Of a stretch of DNA of 64,000 bases, positions 1 through 8,667 are shown piece by piece (position 1 is the first letter of the stretch; each line of letters opens with the position of its first letter). Source of the DNA: JBCAXA01 sp039183535 (GTDB taxonomy: Bacteria; Pseudomonadota; Gammaproteobacteria; Steroidobacterales; Woeseiaceae); contig JBCDBO010000009.1 of the NCBI GenBank assembly GCA_039183535.1, positions 13,495-77,494 on the forward strand, in the 5' to 3' direction. A program made the position numbers and the translations under genes. Below the pieces are notes generated by a model. That model made no database searches, was not told the DNA's origin, and was given only the letters and a program-made list of their open reading frames with translations.

Positions 1-112
1 ACACTTCACGGAAGCGGAGATAGGTGAGCTGCTGCTGATGGTGATTATTTCCCGTGTCGGTGTCGCGTTAGCAACAGCGATGCTGATGCCGTTGTTGCTA
101 CAAATAGCGTAG
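1..112 (+). CDS. 3' end of a gene entering from the left edge; possibly carboxymuconolactone decarboxylase/AhpD-like
   Basis: An open frame enters at the window edge and stops at a TAG at 110-112, giving 36 visible residues. They begin with HFTEAEIGELLLMV and are otherwise hydrophobic and helical. The (F/Y)(S/T)xxEIxELxL pattern resembles the last helix of carboxymuconolactone decarboxylase/AhpD-like proteins. The fragment is too short to be sure, so the family is an inference; only the open frame and its stop are seen directly. Confidence 0.4.
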   Translation, partial: HFTEAEIGELLLMVIISRVGVALATAMLMPLLLQIA

Positions 113-220
113 TTCGCTTTTTCGGCGGGTCTACTGGCAGGCCGTTACTAGAATTTCCTCTCGACTGACCGTGGTCGCCAACATAGAGTATCGGTCTACG
201 AAGAGTGGGGAACATCCTTG

Positions 221-532
221 GTGCGGTTTTTTGCGATCCTCTGCAGCGCTTGCCTGGCTGCCTGCGCCGCTTCGTCATCGATTCGGCCAAACGTCATCAT
301 CACGCCTAACGCAGAGCGAACCGCAGCGACGATTGAGGTGGTTGCTGGCGTTAGAAAGTCCGAACAGTTCTTAAGAGACCTGGCGCTACAAACAGCACCG
401 TCGATTCAGGCGTTGCTGCAATGCCCATCCGGCCAAGCCACTCAGCAGTGGCTCAATGATGGCAAACCGGCGGTCGTGGAAGATCGCCCAGAAGCGCACT
501 CGGTGACCCTAACGTTTGCCTGTGTTGAGTAA
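221..532 (+). CDS. small predicted lipoprotein of unknown function
   Basis: Encodes about 103 residues. The N terminus is a short lipoprotein signal: RFFAILCSACLAAC, with a lipobox ending at a Cys near residue 15. The remainder is polar with no motif I recognise. A GTG at 221 and a TTG at 218 are both possible starts; a GGGGA stretch lies 6-9 bases upstream of them. The gene ends 15 bases before the next one, so the two may be co-transcribed. Function unknown. Confidence 0.6.
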   Translation: MRFFAILCSACLAACAASSSIRPNVIITPNAERTAATIEVVAGVRKSEQFLRDLALQTAPSIQALLQCPSGQATQQWLNDGKPAVVEDRPEAHSVTLTFACVE

Positions 533-547
533 CGCTAGCGGGCCGGC

Positions 548-1462
548 GTGAAGTACGTTTCGATTCTCCTACCGTTTGTCGTTGGACTCGGCGTGTTGCT
601 GGTGAGTAACACGCTTGCAACGGCCGGCGCCATAAATGCGATCGGACAGGGCTTTTTGTTTGCCGCCGTTGTTTGTATTCCGCTCTATAAGACCGGTCGG
701 ATGGCGTACGTCGATATCGGCTGGCCGTGGGGCATTATCGTCATTGGTCTTGTGGCGATCTTCGTCCTTGATGGGTACTGGCTAAGAAATTTCGGTATCG
801 GCCTGGTGTACCTGTTCGTTGGTGGTCGGATGGGGTTTATGGCCGTGCAGTATTGGCGCCGCGGCGCATTACAAAAAGAGCTGCCGCGCTACGCCTACCA
901 GCGGCGGCGCTGGGAAAAAACCGGTAAGACCAACACGATGCTCGCCGCTCAGTCCGAAGTGATCGCACAGGGTGCGTTCAACGCATCGTTTTTGGCCTTT
1001 CCAGCGTTCATCATCGCGGCCAATACGGCGAGTACGATCTCGCTCATCGAAGTCCTTGGCATGGTCGTCTGGCTGATGGCGTTTGTTTTTGAGACGGTCG
1101 CCGACCGACAAAAACAGCAGTTTATCCACGCACAAAAACGCACCGGTATTTCCGACGCGGTCTGTGATGTTGGCCTGTGGGCATACAGTCGCCACCCGAA
1201 CTACTTCGGACAATGGATGGGGTGGAACGGTGTGTTACTGGCCACTGTCCCATCATGGCTCGCGTTGTACGGCAGTGAACACATCGTTGTTTGGTTGGCG
1301 TTGGGGGCCGGTTCCTTACTGGTCTCCTACTTCATGTACAACACGTTGGTGTATTACTCGGGCGCCGTGCCGTCCGAGTATTACTCGGTTCGTAAGCGCC
1401 CAGCGTTTGCCGCTTATCAACAAACGACCAGTCGGTTTTTCCCGCGCGCTCGTCGAGGGTGA
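548..1462 (+). CDS. DUF1295 (steroid 5-alpha-reductase C-terminal-like) integral membrane protein
   Basis: A 304-residue polytopic membrane protein with roughly seven hydrophobic segments. Near residues 215-225 it has the motif WAYSRHPNYFGQW, the hallmark of the DUF1295/steroid 5-alpha-reductase C-terminal family and of related isoprenylcysteine methyltransferases. The conserved RHPNYFG part is thought to bind the cofactor (NADPH or SAM) at the membrane face. The real substrate is unknown. It uses a GTG start. Family assignment is firm; function is not. Confidence 0.82.
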   Translation: MKYVSILLPFVVGLGVLLVSNTLATAGAINAIGQGFLFAAVVCIPLYKTGRMAYVDIGWPWGIIVIGLVAIFVLDGYWLRNFGIGLVYLFVGGRMGFMAVQYWRRGALQKELPRYAYQRRRWEKTGKTNTMLAAQSEVIAQGAFNASFLAFPAFIIAANTASTISLIEVLGMVVWLMAFVFETVADRQKQQFIHAQKRTGISDAVCDVGLWAYSRHPNYFGQWMGWNGVLLATVPSWLALYGSEHIVVWLALGAGSLLVSYFMYNTLVYYSGAVPSEYYSVRKRPAFAAYQQTTSRFFPRARRG

Positions 1463-1489
1463 CGCTTCGTAAACAAAGAGGGCATACCG

Positions 1490-2029
1490 ATGAAATCGGC
1501 TAGTTATAAGAATGCACTCGAGATCATCGGTATTTTCGGTGTGCTGTTGTCGCTAATTTTTGTTGGTCTGGAGATACGTGACTCCAACCGACAGGCGCGC
1601 GCGGCCGCGTATCAAGCGATCGGTATTGCGACGTCGGAGTTTCATCAGACTATGGACGACCGCATCAATCGCTTGTACGACCAAGCCTTTGATGCCGAGC
1701 TCATCAAAACCTGGAGCTACAGCGACTGGTTGGCTGCCGATCGTCGGCTGCGCGCCGATATGCGGCTGTTCGAAACGATTTTGCTGCAGGTGGATCAGGG
1801 CTTGTTCGACGAGGAGGCCATCACCAATCTCGGGTTCAGTGGCTTCGGCGAAGGGTGGTTAGCCATTCCGGGCGCCGCATGTCTCTGGCCGCGTCTAAGC
1901 GAGGGCCCGGGCAGGGTCGGGCCATTGGTCCGCGCGTGGATTGAGAATGGTACGCCCGCCAATGAGCGTGCGGAGTGCCCCGTTAGCATCAACAACAAAC
2001 GGGCGTCGTATCGATCGGGTGGGGAATGA
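1490..2029 (+). CDS. membrane-anchored hypothetical protein
   Basis: Encodes 179 residues. A single hydrophobic segment near residues 10-28 (IIGIFGVLLSLIFVGLEI) is followed by a soluble, mainly helical region. This layout, a TM helix followed by an (R/D)xSNRQARAAAYQ-like stretch, is common in small uncharacterised proteins of aquatic gammaproteobacteria. The ATG at 1490 has AGAGGGC upstream. The last ~25 residues look low in structure. No function can be assigned. Confidence 0.65.
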   Translation: MKSASYKNALEIIGIFGVLLSLIFVGLEIRDSNRQARAAAYQAIGIATSEFHQTMDDRINRLYDQAFDAELIKTWSYSDWLAADRRLRADMRLFETILLQVDQGLFDEEAITNLGFSGFGEGWLAIPGAACLWPRLSEGPGRVGPLVRAWIENGTPANERAECPVSINNKRASYRSGGE

Positions 2030-2086
2030 TACCCGCAATGCTGCTAGCGTTAGTACGGAGTCCGGTTTCGTCGAGAGTAGCGAACG

Positions 2087-2578
2087 ATGAACATACGACG
2101 CGCGACAACCGCCGACGCGCCAGCGCTGCTCGCTATCTATACGCCGTTCGTTGAAGACTCGACCGTCTCGTTCGAACTAACAGCACCGACAGTCGAAGAG
2201 TTCGCTGGGCGCATTGAGCAATCGTTAAGCACCCACGAGTGGCTGGTCATGACAGACGGCGAGCGGTATTGCGGCTACGCCTACAGCACACCGCACCGCG
2301 CCCGCGAGGCCTATCGTTTTTCGGTTGAAACGTCGGTCTATGTCGCCACCGACTACCGCGGCAATGGCATCGGCAAGCAACTCTACTACGCGCTGTTCGA
2401 ATCACTGCATGCACTCGGTTACAAAAGCGCCTACGCCGGTATCACGATGCCAAACCCCGCCAGCATTGCGTTGCATAGCGCGGTTGGCTTTAAAAAGGTC
2501 GGCGTTTATAGCGACGTTGGGTTCAAGTTCGGGCAATGGCACGATGTGTCCTGGTGGCAGCGCCACGTTGCCGACTAG
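2087..2578 (+). CDS. GNAT acetyltransferase, phosphinothricin/methionine sulfoximine acetyltransferase-like
   Basis: A 163-residue GNAT-fold acetyltransferase, a typical length for the Pat/YncA (MnaT) group. The opening IRRATTADAPALLAIYTPFV matches the family start. ETSVYVATDYRGNGIGKQLY near residues 83-102 is the acetyl-CoA pyrophosphate loop (R/Q-x-x-G-x-G/A). GFKKVGVYSDVGFKFGQWHD near residues 133-152 is the conserved C-terminal segment. The family acetylates phosphinothricin, methionine sulfoximine or related amino acids using acetyl-CoA. The family call is strong; the natural substrate is unknown. Confidence 0.85.
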   Translation: MNIRRATTADAPALLAIYTPFVEDSTVSFELTAPTVEEFAGRIEQSLSTHEWLVMTDGERYCGYAYSTPHRAREAYRFSVETSVYVATDYRGNGIGKQLYYALFESLHALGYKSAYAGITMPNPASIALHSAVGFKKVGVYSDVGFKFGQWHDVSWWQRHVAD

Positions 2579-2639
2579 GCAATACGGACCTGTTTTGGGT
2601 AGTACGAACTCGGAGCAAGCGCGATTGGATATTTAGTCG

Positions 2640-3815
2640 CTAAACCAGGCCACCGAGATCCAAGCACAGCCACGCACTCGCGCCGACCAACAGCGCACCG
2701 CCGAGCTGGCGAAGTGGCCGTGGTACCGGCAGTAATCCTGTGGTTGCTATTGGTCGCCTTAGCAACGTTACGCCGGAATACGCAGCGAGCAGTACCAATA
2801 GAAACCCGAGCTGCCCCACCTCAACGCCGATATTGAACGCCAGCAGTGCAGGTAGTGTCTGCTCGGACGGAAGCGCTAGCTCGCGCAGTGCACCGGCAAA
2901 GCCGAAACCATGTAACAAGCCGAACAGGAACACAACGACTCGACTGGCCGCACCGGTGGCGGCGCCGCGAAGGTTAGAGAGACCGACCCAGGCGATACTG
3001 GCGAGAATCAGCGGCTCGACAAGCCACGGCCATGGCTGAACCCATCCCAAGGCACCAACGATCAACGTAACCGAGTGCGCCAACGTGAAAAGACTGACCG
3101 TGACGGCGAGTTGTCTAATCGAGCGCGATGCCAGCAACAGGCCCGTTACAAATAGCAGATGATCGAAGCCGCCGGGCAAGATATGGCGAATACCCGCCAC
3201 GACATAGTTGCTGAATGCGGCCCAGACGCCACCATCGTCTGGGATCTGGGTAGTCTCGTCGGCCGATAACGCACTTGGCTGGAACACGGGCGAACGTTGG
3301 TTCGTTACCAACCAACGTGTTTGGCTCTTTCCGGTCGCCGGTTCGATAATCGTCGTCGCAATGGGTTCTTCGAGGAAAAAGGCGTCGGTGAACTGAACGG
3401 TCAGTGGTGCCGGCCGCCAATCGATGTCTCGGTCCGGATTGATGCCGGTAAGCACGACGTCGGTCCGGGGCCAACTGAGTGGGTCTAGAAAGACCGACGC
3501 CGGTTCGTCGGGAAAGCGAATCGAGGCGAGCGTTAAAGCAACGAGACGATTGCCGTGAACGATGCGAACGGCGCTCGGCAACTCGGCCAGTAGCGCGAGG
3601 ACATCGGGGTCGTTGATCGGATCGGACAGCTCGCTAAGCTCGTAATAGCGCTGCCGATCACCAACGGTTCGCAACAGGTCCAGCGACAACGTGACACGAA
3701 CGTCGCCGCTCTGGGCGAGCTCGACCTCGGCCCTCGACATATTCAGGAGGTGTGCCGCCGCCGGCGACACGGCAAACGCTAGCAGTAAACAGAGTAGTCC
3801 TCGCCAGCGACGCAT
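2640..3815 (-). CDS. HupE/UreJ-family membrane protein
   Basis: A 391-residue protein with a signal peptide (MRRWRGLLCLLLAFAVSPAAA), a soluble domain to about residue 195 and then six to seven TM helices. The membrane part holds the HupE/UreJ signatures GGFDHLLFVTGLL, LFTLAHSVTL and LLHGFGFAGAL. Canonical members are nickel or cobalt permeases; the long-ectodomain versions, like this one, have no proven substrate. I chose the ATG ending at 3815 because it gives a clean signal peptide; a TTG six codons upstream is possible. It overlaps the end of or abuts the upstream amidohydrolase gene, so they are probably co-transcribed. Confidence 0.8.
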   Translation of the reverse strand: MRRWRGLLCLLLAFAVSPAAAHLLNMSRAEVELAQSGDVRVTLSLDLLRTVGDRQRYYELSELSDPINDPDVLALLAELPSAVRIVHGNRLVALTLASIRFPDEPASVFLDPLSWPRTDVVLTGINPDRDIDWRPAPLTVQFTDAFFLEEPIATTIIEPATGKSQTRWLVTNQRSPVFQPSALSADETTQIPDDGGVWAAFSNYVVAGIRHILPGGFDHLLFVTGLLLASRSIRQLAVTVSLFTLAHSVTLIVGALGWVQPWPWLVEPLILASIAWVGLSNLRGAATGAASRVVVFLFGLLHGFGFAGALRELALPSEQTLPALLAFNIGVEVGQLGFLLVLLAAYSGVTLLRRPIATTGLLPVPRPLRQLGGALLVGASAWLCLDLGGLV

Positions 3816-3826
3816 CGGCGCTGCGC

Positions 3827-5773
3827 CTACCAAGCGATCGGATGGGTCTCGCCCGTCGTCACGTTGACCAAACCACCGGGGTTACCTTTATAGGGCGCCA
3901 CCAGCTGCCATTTCCATGGGGATGCGGTTAGGAACGCGAAGCGCATCCGTTCGGGTAAACCGGGCTGCGCAATCCACTGCATGGCGTCGGCGGCTGTGAA
4001 TAACTGCTCGACTTCAGCGCCGACAACGTCGACCGGTCGCTGCGAGATGAGTCCGGCGATTTCCAGCTGGACTTTAGCCACCACGCGGTTGTCGGCGACC
4101 AACGCCCAGCCACCTTGCATCTCAGCGACGGTGTTAACAGCGAGCGCCATCGCTGCATCATCATTACCGATGATCCAGACGTTGTGCAGATCGTGCGACT
4201 GCGAGCTCGCCAAGGCCGAGCCCGGCGTTAACGGACCAACGTTGCGCCAGAACATTTTCGATGTGGCCGCGGTGCCATGGTAGCGCTCGACCATGGCCAC
4301 TTTGCTGATGCCAGCGGCCGGGTCGGCGATGAGCTCGCCGTCGGTAACCGGTAACGTCGTCGTCGGTAGATCCGGCGCGAAGTAAAACGGCTGCAGGACA
4401 GCAATGTTCATCTCGTCGCGATCGTCGGGCGCGGTGATTTTGAAGTCGGTGGCTGTCACGTCACGGCCGATGTTCATTGTGTTGGTTGCCCAGTCTGGAT
4501 ACTCGATGCTGGGTATGTCGAGTAAGTACTTACCGTCCTTCGCCGCAAGCTGGCCATTGGCATAGACCGATTCGATAGCGACGCTCGTCGGATCGCTCAA
4601 TAAAACAATGTCGGCATAGCGGCCGGGTGCCACCGAACCGACTAAATGCTCGATATGAAAGTGGCGGGCGGTGTTGTAGCTGCCGAGCTGGTAGGCGATG
4701 CGCGGTTCAACACCGGCTTTGATCGCCGTGCGGATGTTGTAGTCCATGGAACCGAGCTGCGTCGTTGTGTGCACATCGCGATCGTCCGTCGTTACCGACA
4801 CGTTGCTCCAATCGACCAGCCCTTGCTCGATCAAATAGGGAAACAGATCGCGTGCCGTATCGACGCGCACTTCTAAAAAGACACCGCGGCGAAGTTTCTC
4901 GAGTCCCTCGGCGGGTAGGCGTACCTCGTGGTCCGACGACAGCCCGGCCGCCGCGAACGCATTGATTTCATCGGCGCCCACCAGTCCGGCGCCGTGGCCC
5001 TCGACAACACCGCGATTCGCCCACGTCGCGTCCATCATGCCCCAAATCCGCTGATGTCCCGGCGCGTCTAGCCGCTGTACGGCGGTCCAGTCCATCACCT
5101 CGCCAAGGCCGACAACACGCAGGTCCTGCTGCATAAAGCTCGCCATCGCGTCGTAGCCGTAATAGCCACCACCCATCTCGTAAACCGTCGGCGGTGTGGC
5201 CGAGCCGATGGCTGGGAAAATCTTGAGCGGACTGCCCGCGTCTTCCGCCATCAGCCAGAACGCCGCGTTGTTCATACCGACCACGTTTGAGAGTTCGTGC
5301 GAACCTTCGACGGTCCACGTGCTACCGAACGGTACAACCAGCGCGGCTTCGTACTCCGGCGTTAGGTAGCTGCTCTCGATGTGTTTGTGCGACTCACCGA
5401 AGCCTGGCACAGCCCACAGTCCCTCGGCGTCACGCGTCGCTTTCGCCTCGCCCGGCCACGAGCCCGTCTTACCGACCCAGGCGATCCGCTCACCGGCGAT
5501 TACGATGTCCTGTGCCTCGTCCCACTGGCCGGTGAAAACGTTCAATACCGTGACGTTGGTGATAATGAGATCGGCAGGTTGCCGCGCCATTGAAACCTGT
5601 AATAGCTGGCGCCGAACGTTCGCTTCATCACTAAGTTGGTGTGGCTCGTCGCGATAGCCGGGCAGTTCAGTCGGTGGTTCGGCGCCAGCGAGGCTGGGTA
5701 GTAGCGCAAGCGCCGCCATGCCAAAGCAGCGGCGAACACGTGCTGTCAGACAACATCGAATGCGGTGGATCAC
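3827..5773 (-). CDS. exported adenine deaminase-like amidohydrolase
   Basis: A 648-residue amidohydrolase of the adenine deaminase (Ade) type. The metal-binding PGFGESHKHIESS (HxH) lies near residue 125; family members usually read PGFxDxHxHIESS. It also has a DDRDVHT element and a C-terminal Ade-like domain ending in SPWKWQLVAPYKGNPGG. Unlike cytoplasmic Ade it starts with a twin-arginine-rich, hydrophobic leader that looks like a signal peptide (about residues 1-31), so it may act in the periplasm. Ade converts adenine to hypoxanthine, but many paralogues act on other substrates. GTG start; followed by the hupE-like gene. Confidence 0.75.
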   Translation of the reverse strand: MIHRIRCCLTARVRRCFGMAALALLPSLAGAEPPTELPGYRDEPHQLSDEANVRRQLLQVSMARQPADLIITNVTVLNVFTGQWDEAQDIVIAGERIAWVGKTGSWPGEAKATRDAEGLWAVPGFGESHKHIESSYLTPEYEAALVVPFGSTWTVEGSHELSNVVGMNNAAFWLMAEDAGSPLKIFPAIGSATPPTVYEMGGGYYGYDAMASFMQQDLRVVGLGEVMDWTAVQRLDAPGHQRIWGMMDATWANRGVVEGHGAGLVGADEINAFAAAGLSSDHEVRLPAEGLEKLRRGVFLEVRVDTARDLFPYLIEQGLVDWSNVSVTTDDRDVHTTTQLGSMDYNIRTAIKAGVEPRIAYQLGSYNTARHFHIEHLVGSVAPGRYADIVLLSDPTSVAIESVYANGQLAAKDGKYLLDIPSIEYPDWATNTMNIGRDVTATDFKITAPDDRDEMNIAVLQPFYFAPDLPTTTLPVTDGELIADPAAGISKVAMVERYHGTAATSKMFWRNVGPLTPGSALASSQSHDLHNVWIIGNDDAAMALAVNTVAEMQGGWALVADNRVVAKVQLEIAGLISQRPVDVVGAEVEQLFTAADAMQWIAQPGLPERMRFAFLTASPWKWQLVAPYKGNPGGLVNVTTGETHPIAW

Positions 5774-6174
5774 AGCTCACTCTCGTTATTGTTGTTCCGC
5801 TAACTTACTGGCTTCCGCGTCCGTTCGCACTCGATTTTCACGGTTGCTGGACACAGAACGTCGAAGTTCTGTACGGCCGTCGTAGCGCCGAATTGGAGTA
5901 ACAAAAAGTTCGATTGCAAACCGATCCATCTGCGCATCTTCAGATAAGCAGACGCACTCAATCTCACCGAATAGTTCGCAGAACGCGAACTACCCGACTC
6001 TAATTTGCCCCCTAGTCAGCTCGAAGCGGCTGACTATATTGAAACAAGGCGCAATAGCGCCTTGGCTTTCGATATCGGTGCCTTGTCCAAGCCGGCTACC
6101 GATCTCGATCATCACAGCCTGTAGGGGGGCTGCAATCACGTAAGACTCCTTCGGGGAGTAAGGGGGAATACCGC
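5774..6174 (+). promoter_or_regulatory. divergent intergenic region with four inverted repeats upstream of the receptor gene
   Basis: This 401-base gap separates two divergent genes and holds no convincing ORF. It contains four short inverted repeats: TAGTTCGC/GCGAACTA at 5972-5992 (5-base loop), TAGTCAGC/GCTGACTA at 6013-6036, CAAGGCGC/GCGCCTTG at 6045-6064 (AATA loop) and ACTCC/GGAGT around TTCGG at 6145-6159. The last touches the ribosome-binding AAGGGGG (6160-6166) of the receptor gene. The repeats are seen directly; calling them operators or leader hairpins is inference. Confidence 0.5.
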
Positions 6175-8571
6175 ATGTCAGCAGACTCGCATCTGTCGAA
6201 GTCGTTACCTTTCATTGCAGTGACGGCCTTATTGCTCAACTGGTCGAGCGCCAACGCTCAGCTGGAAGAGATTGTCGTCACCGCGCAGAAGCGTTCGGAA
6301 TCGTTGCAAGACGTACCGATCGCCGTGACCGCATTCACCGGTGAAACCATGCAAACGCTTGGCGTCGTAAACGCGAGCGATCTCGTAAATCTAACGCCTG
6401 GCCTCGCGGTCGGCACGCAGCAAGGCTCTAACCGTAACTACTTTCTCCGTGGTGTTGGCACCAGCGATGTACACATCACCGCCGCGACGGCGGTCGGTCA
6501 GTACTTCGATGGCGTTACGCTGACGAGTGGGTTCCATGCGAAAGCTGCTCTTTTCGATATGGAACGGGTCGAAGTGTTGAAGGGGCCACAGAACACATTG
6601 TTCGGCCTGAACACAACCGGTGGCGCCGTTAACTACATCAGCCGCAAGCCGGAAATAGACGGTGGCACGAACGGCTACGCTCGAGTGTTTGCCGGCAATA
6701 ACAGTCGTATCGAGGCGGAAATCGCATCAGGCTTCGATATCTCCGACACGGTCGCCGCCCGTGTTGCGATCCAGAGTATTACCGACGACGGCGCGTTCAC
6801 GTCTATCAGCAACGGCAGCAACTACGGCGACGAAGAAACGCTAGCGGGCCGCGCCGCGATTCTGTGGCAACCGAACGACATTGCCAGTGTGCTATTTAAC
6901 ATTCACGGCTTTTCATCGAGCAGCAACAGCACGGCGATTAAGGCCATTGGCAGCCGCGCGCCGGACGGCTCGGGCGGTTTTTGTACAGACTTCCCGAGCG
7001 GTGTCATCGACTTTAGCCAAAACACTAACTGTCTCGGCCGCGATGGTGGCGGCACAGGCTAGGCACCGTCTGATCCATCCACAGGCGACTGGCAAACAAC
7101 CGCGCAAGACTTTGGGTTCGAAGAGGTCGATACGCACGGTTTCTACCTGAAGGTTGATCTCGATACGTCGTGGGCGACATTTAACTCGATAACGTCGTGG
7201 GACAATCTCGACTTTAGAAACGCCAACGATAACGACGGTGGCGACACCTTAGGGTTGAATACGTTTCACCAAGACGACCGCGATACGTTCCAACAAGAAT
7301 TCCGCTTGGTCTCCACCGATACCGAAGCGTTCCGTTGGATTGCCGGCGTTTACTTTTTGGATGAGAGTTCCAATTCGTATACGGGGCTTCGCGGTGCGCG
7401 CCTAGCGTTTCGTAACGGATTGCAGGCTCCGAACATCCAACTCGACCACACGCGGGAAAACCTGGGGATCTACTTCCAAGGGGAATACGACATCTCGGAG
7501 CGACTCACCTTAACGGCCGGCGTACGCTGGTCGGACGAGCAGATCGAGGGCGATTACTTGCCGTCATCACCGGTCGTCGCCGGTGACCCAACGACGACGC
7601 GTTATTTCGCTGAAGACATACAACGCTTGGTGGCCGCACAGAATCCAGGGACACCCGAGTTCGACGCGAACGGCTACGAGATCGCGCGACAAATTACCCA
7701 AGAGCTCAATAACGAGGATGTTGGCTATACGATTAAGCTCGACTGGGCGTTAAACGACACGTCGTTGCTCTATCTTAGTAACTCGCGTGGCTTTAAAGGC
7801 TCGGCACTGGATATTCGGCCCGTCTACGCGCTGGTTCCGTTACCGAACGTTGTCTCGTCGCTGGAAGAAACGCGTTTGAATCCAGAATCCCTCGACGCCT
7901 GGGAGATTGGCTACAAAGCGACGCTATTCGATAGCCGGGTCGAGGTAGACGCAGCGTACTTCTGGTACACCTATGAGGACTTGCAGCAGTTTGTGACGGC
8001 GCTCGGTATCCCGATTCTTGATAACGCGCCGGAATCGGAGATTTCAGGACTCGACGCCAACATTCGCTATGGTAATGACGGCTTGTTTATTCAGGCCGGT
8101 CTGTCGTTGCTAGATGCTGAGGTCACCGATGCAACGGACAGCAGCTTTGTCGAAGGCGCAGAGCTCGGTAACACGCCGGAGATTTCCTACAACGTCTTAG
8201 CGTCGAAAGAGTGGGAGGTCGCTAACGGTCTGCTGACTTTGACGGGCAACGTATCGCACACCGGCGATCAGGTGAAAGTGACAGCCACCGCCGGCAACAG
8301 TCAGGTTGTTGAGCAACTGAGTGTCGATGCTTACACCATCGTCAGCGGTAATCTTAGCTATCGCTTTGGCGCCGACGAGCAATACAACCTGTCGCTATTC
8401 GGCCGCAATCTGACCGACGAGAATTTCTGCGGTGCGGTACTGATCAACGACGGCAACGCTGTACTAGGTCCGACGATCAACCCAGCAACGGCTGTACACA
8501 TGCATGCGTTATGCCGCGTGACGAACGCATCAACACGCACGTACGGCATTTCGTTCAATATCGACTTCTAA
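6175..8571 (+). pseudogene. TonB-dependent outer membrane receptor interrupted by one in-frame TAG
   Basis: Read through, this is a 798-codon receptor of normal length. The first part (6175-7062) has a signal peptide, a TonB-box-like EEIVVTAQKRSESLQDVPIA and the plug domain with RVEVLKGPQNTLFG. The second part (7063-8571), in the same frame, supplies the beta-barrel and ends in the aromatic ...FNIDF expected for an outer membrane barrel. They are separated only by a TAG at 7060-7062, with homologous-looking coding on both sides. No frame change is needed. It could be a recent nonsense mutation or a base-call error. Being first in a sulfatase operon suggests uptake of a sulfated compound. SD AAGGGGG precedes the ATG. 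Confidence 0.85.
7060..7062 (+). other. in-frame amber codon within the receptor gene
   Basis: TAG lies between codons for DGGGTG and APSDPSTGDW. Both flanks are coding in one frame, so a single substitution (for example to TAC, CAG or GAG) would restore the receptor. Confidence 0.9.
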
Positions 8572-8589
8572 GCAGTAGCGGCAGTCGAT

Positions 8590-8621
8590 GACACCCCGAG
8601 CCCGATGGGGCTTGGGGTGTC
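8590..8621 (+). other. strong hairpin between receptor and first sulfatase gene
   Basis: GACACCCCGAGCCC at 8590-8603 pairs with GGGCTTGGGGTGTC at 8608-8621 (14 pairs, one G-U, 4-base loop). There is no T-run after it, so it is not a classical intrinsic terminator. It may be a partial terminator, an mRNA-stabilising or a processing hairpin that tunes expression of the sulfatases relative to the receptor. Confidence 0.6.
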
Positions 8622-8667
8622 GCCGACCGGCGGCTGTACGACCGTAGATAACCGGGGGACGACTCCT

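Noticed and set aside
5909..5930. T-loop-like GTTCGATTG as part of a tRNA gene
   Set aside because: No acceptor stem, D-arm or anticodon arm pairs around it.
7060..7062. Programmed readthrough or pyrrolysine at the receptor TAG
   Set aside because: No pyl genes seen, the residue lies in a loop-like stretch, and such decoding is not expected in this lineage. Mutation or error is simpler.
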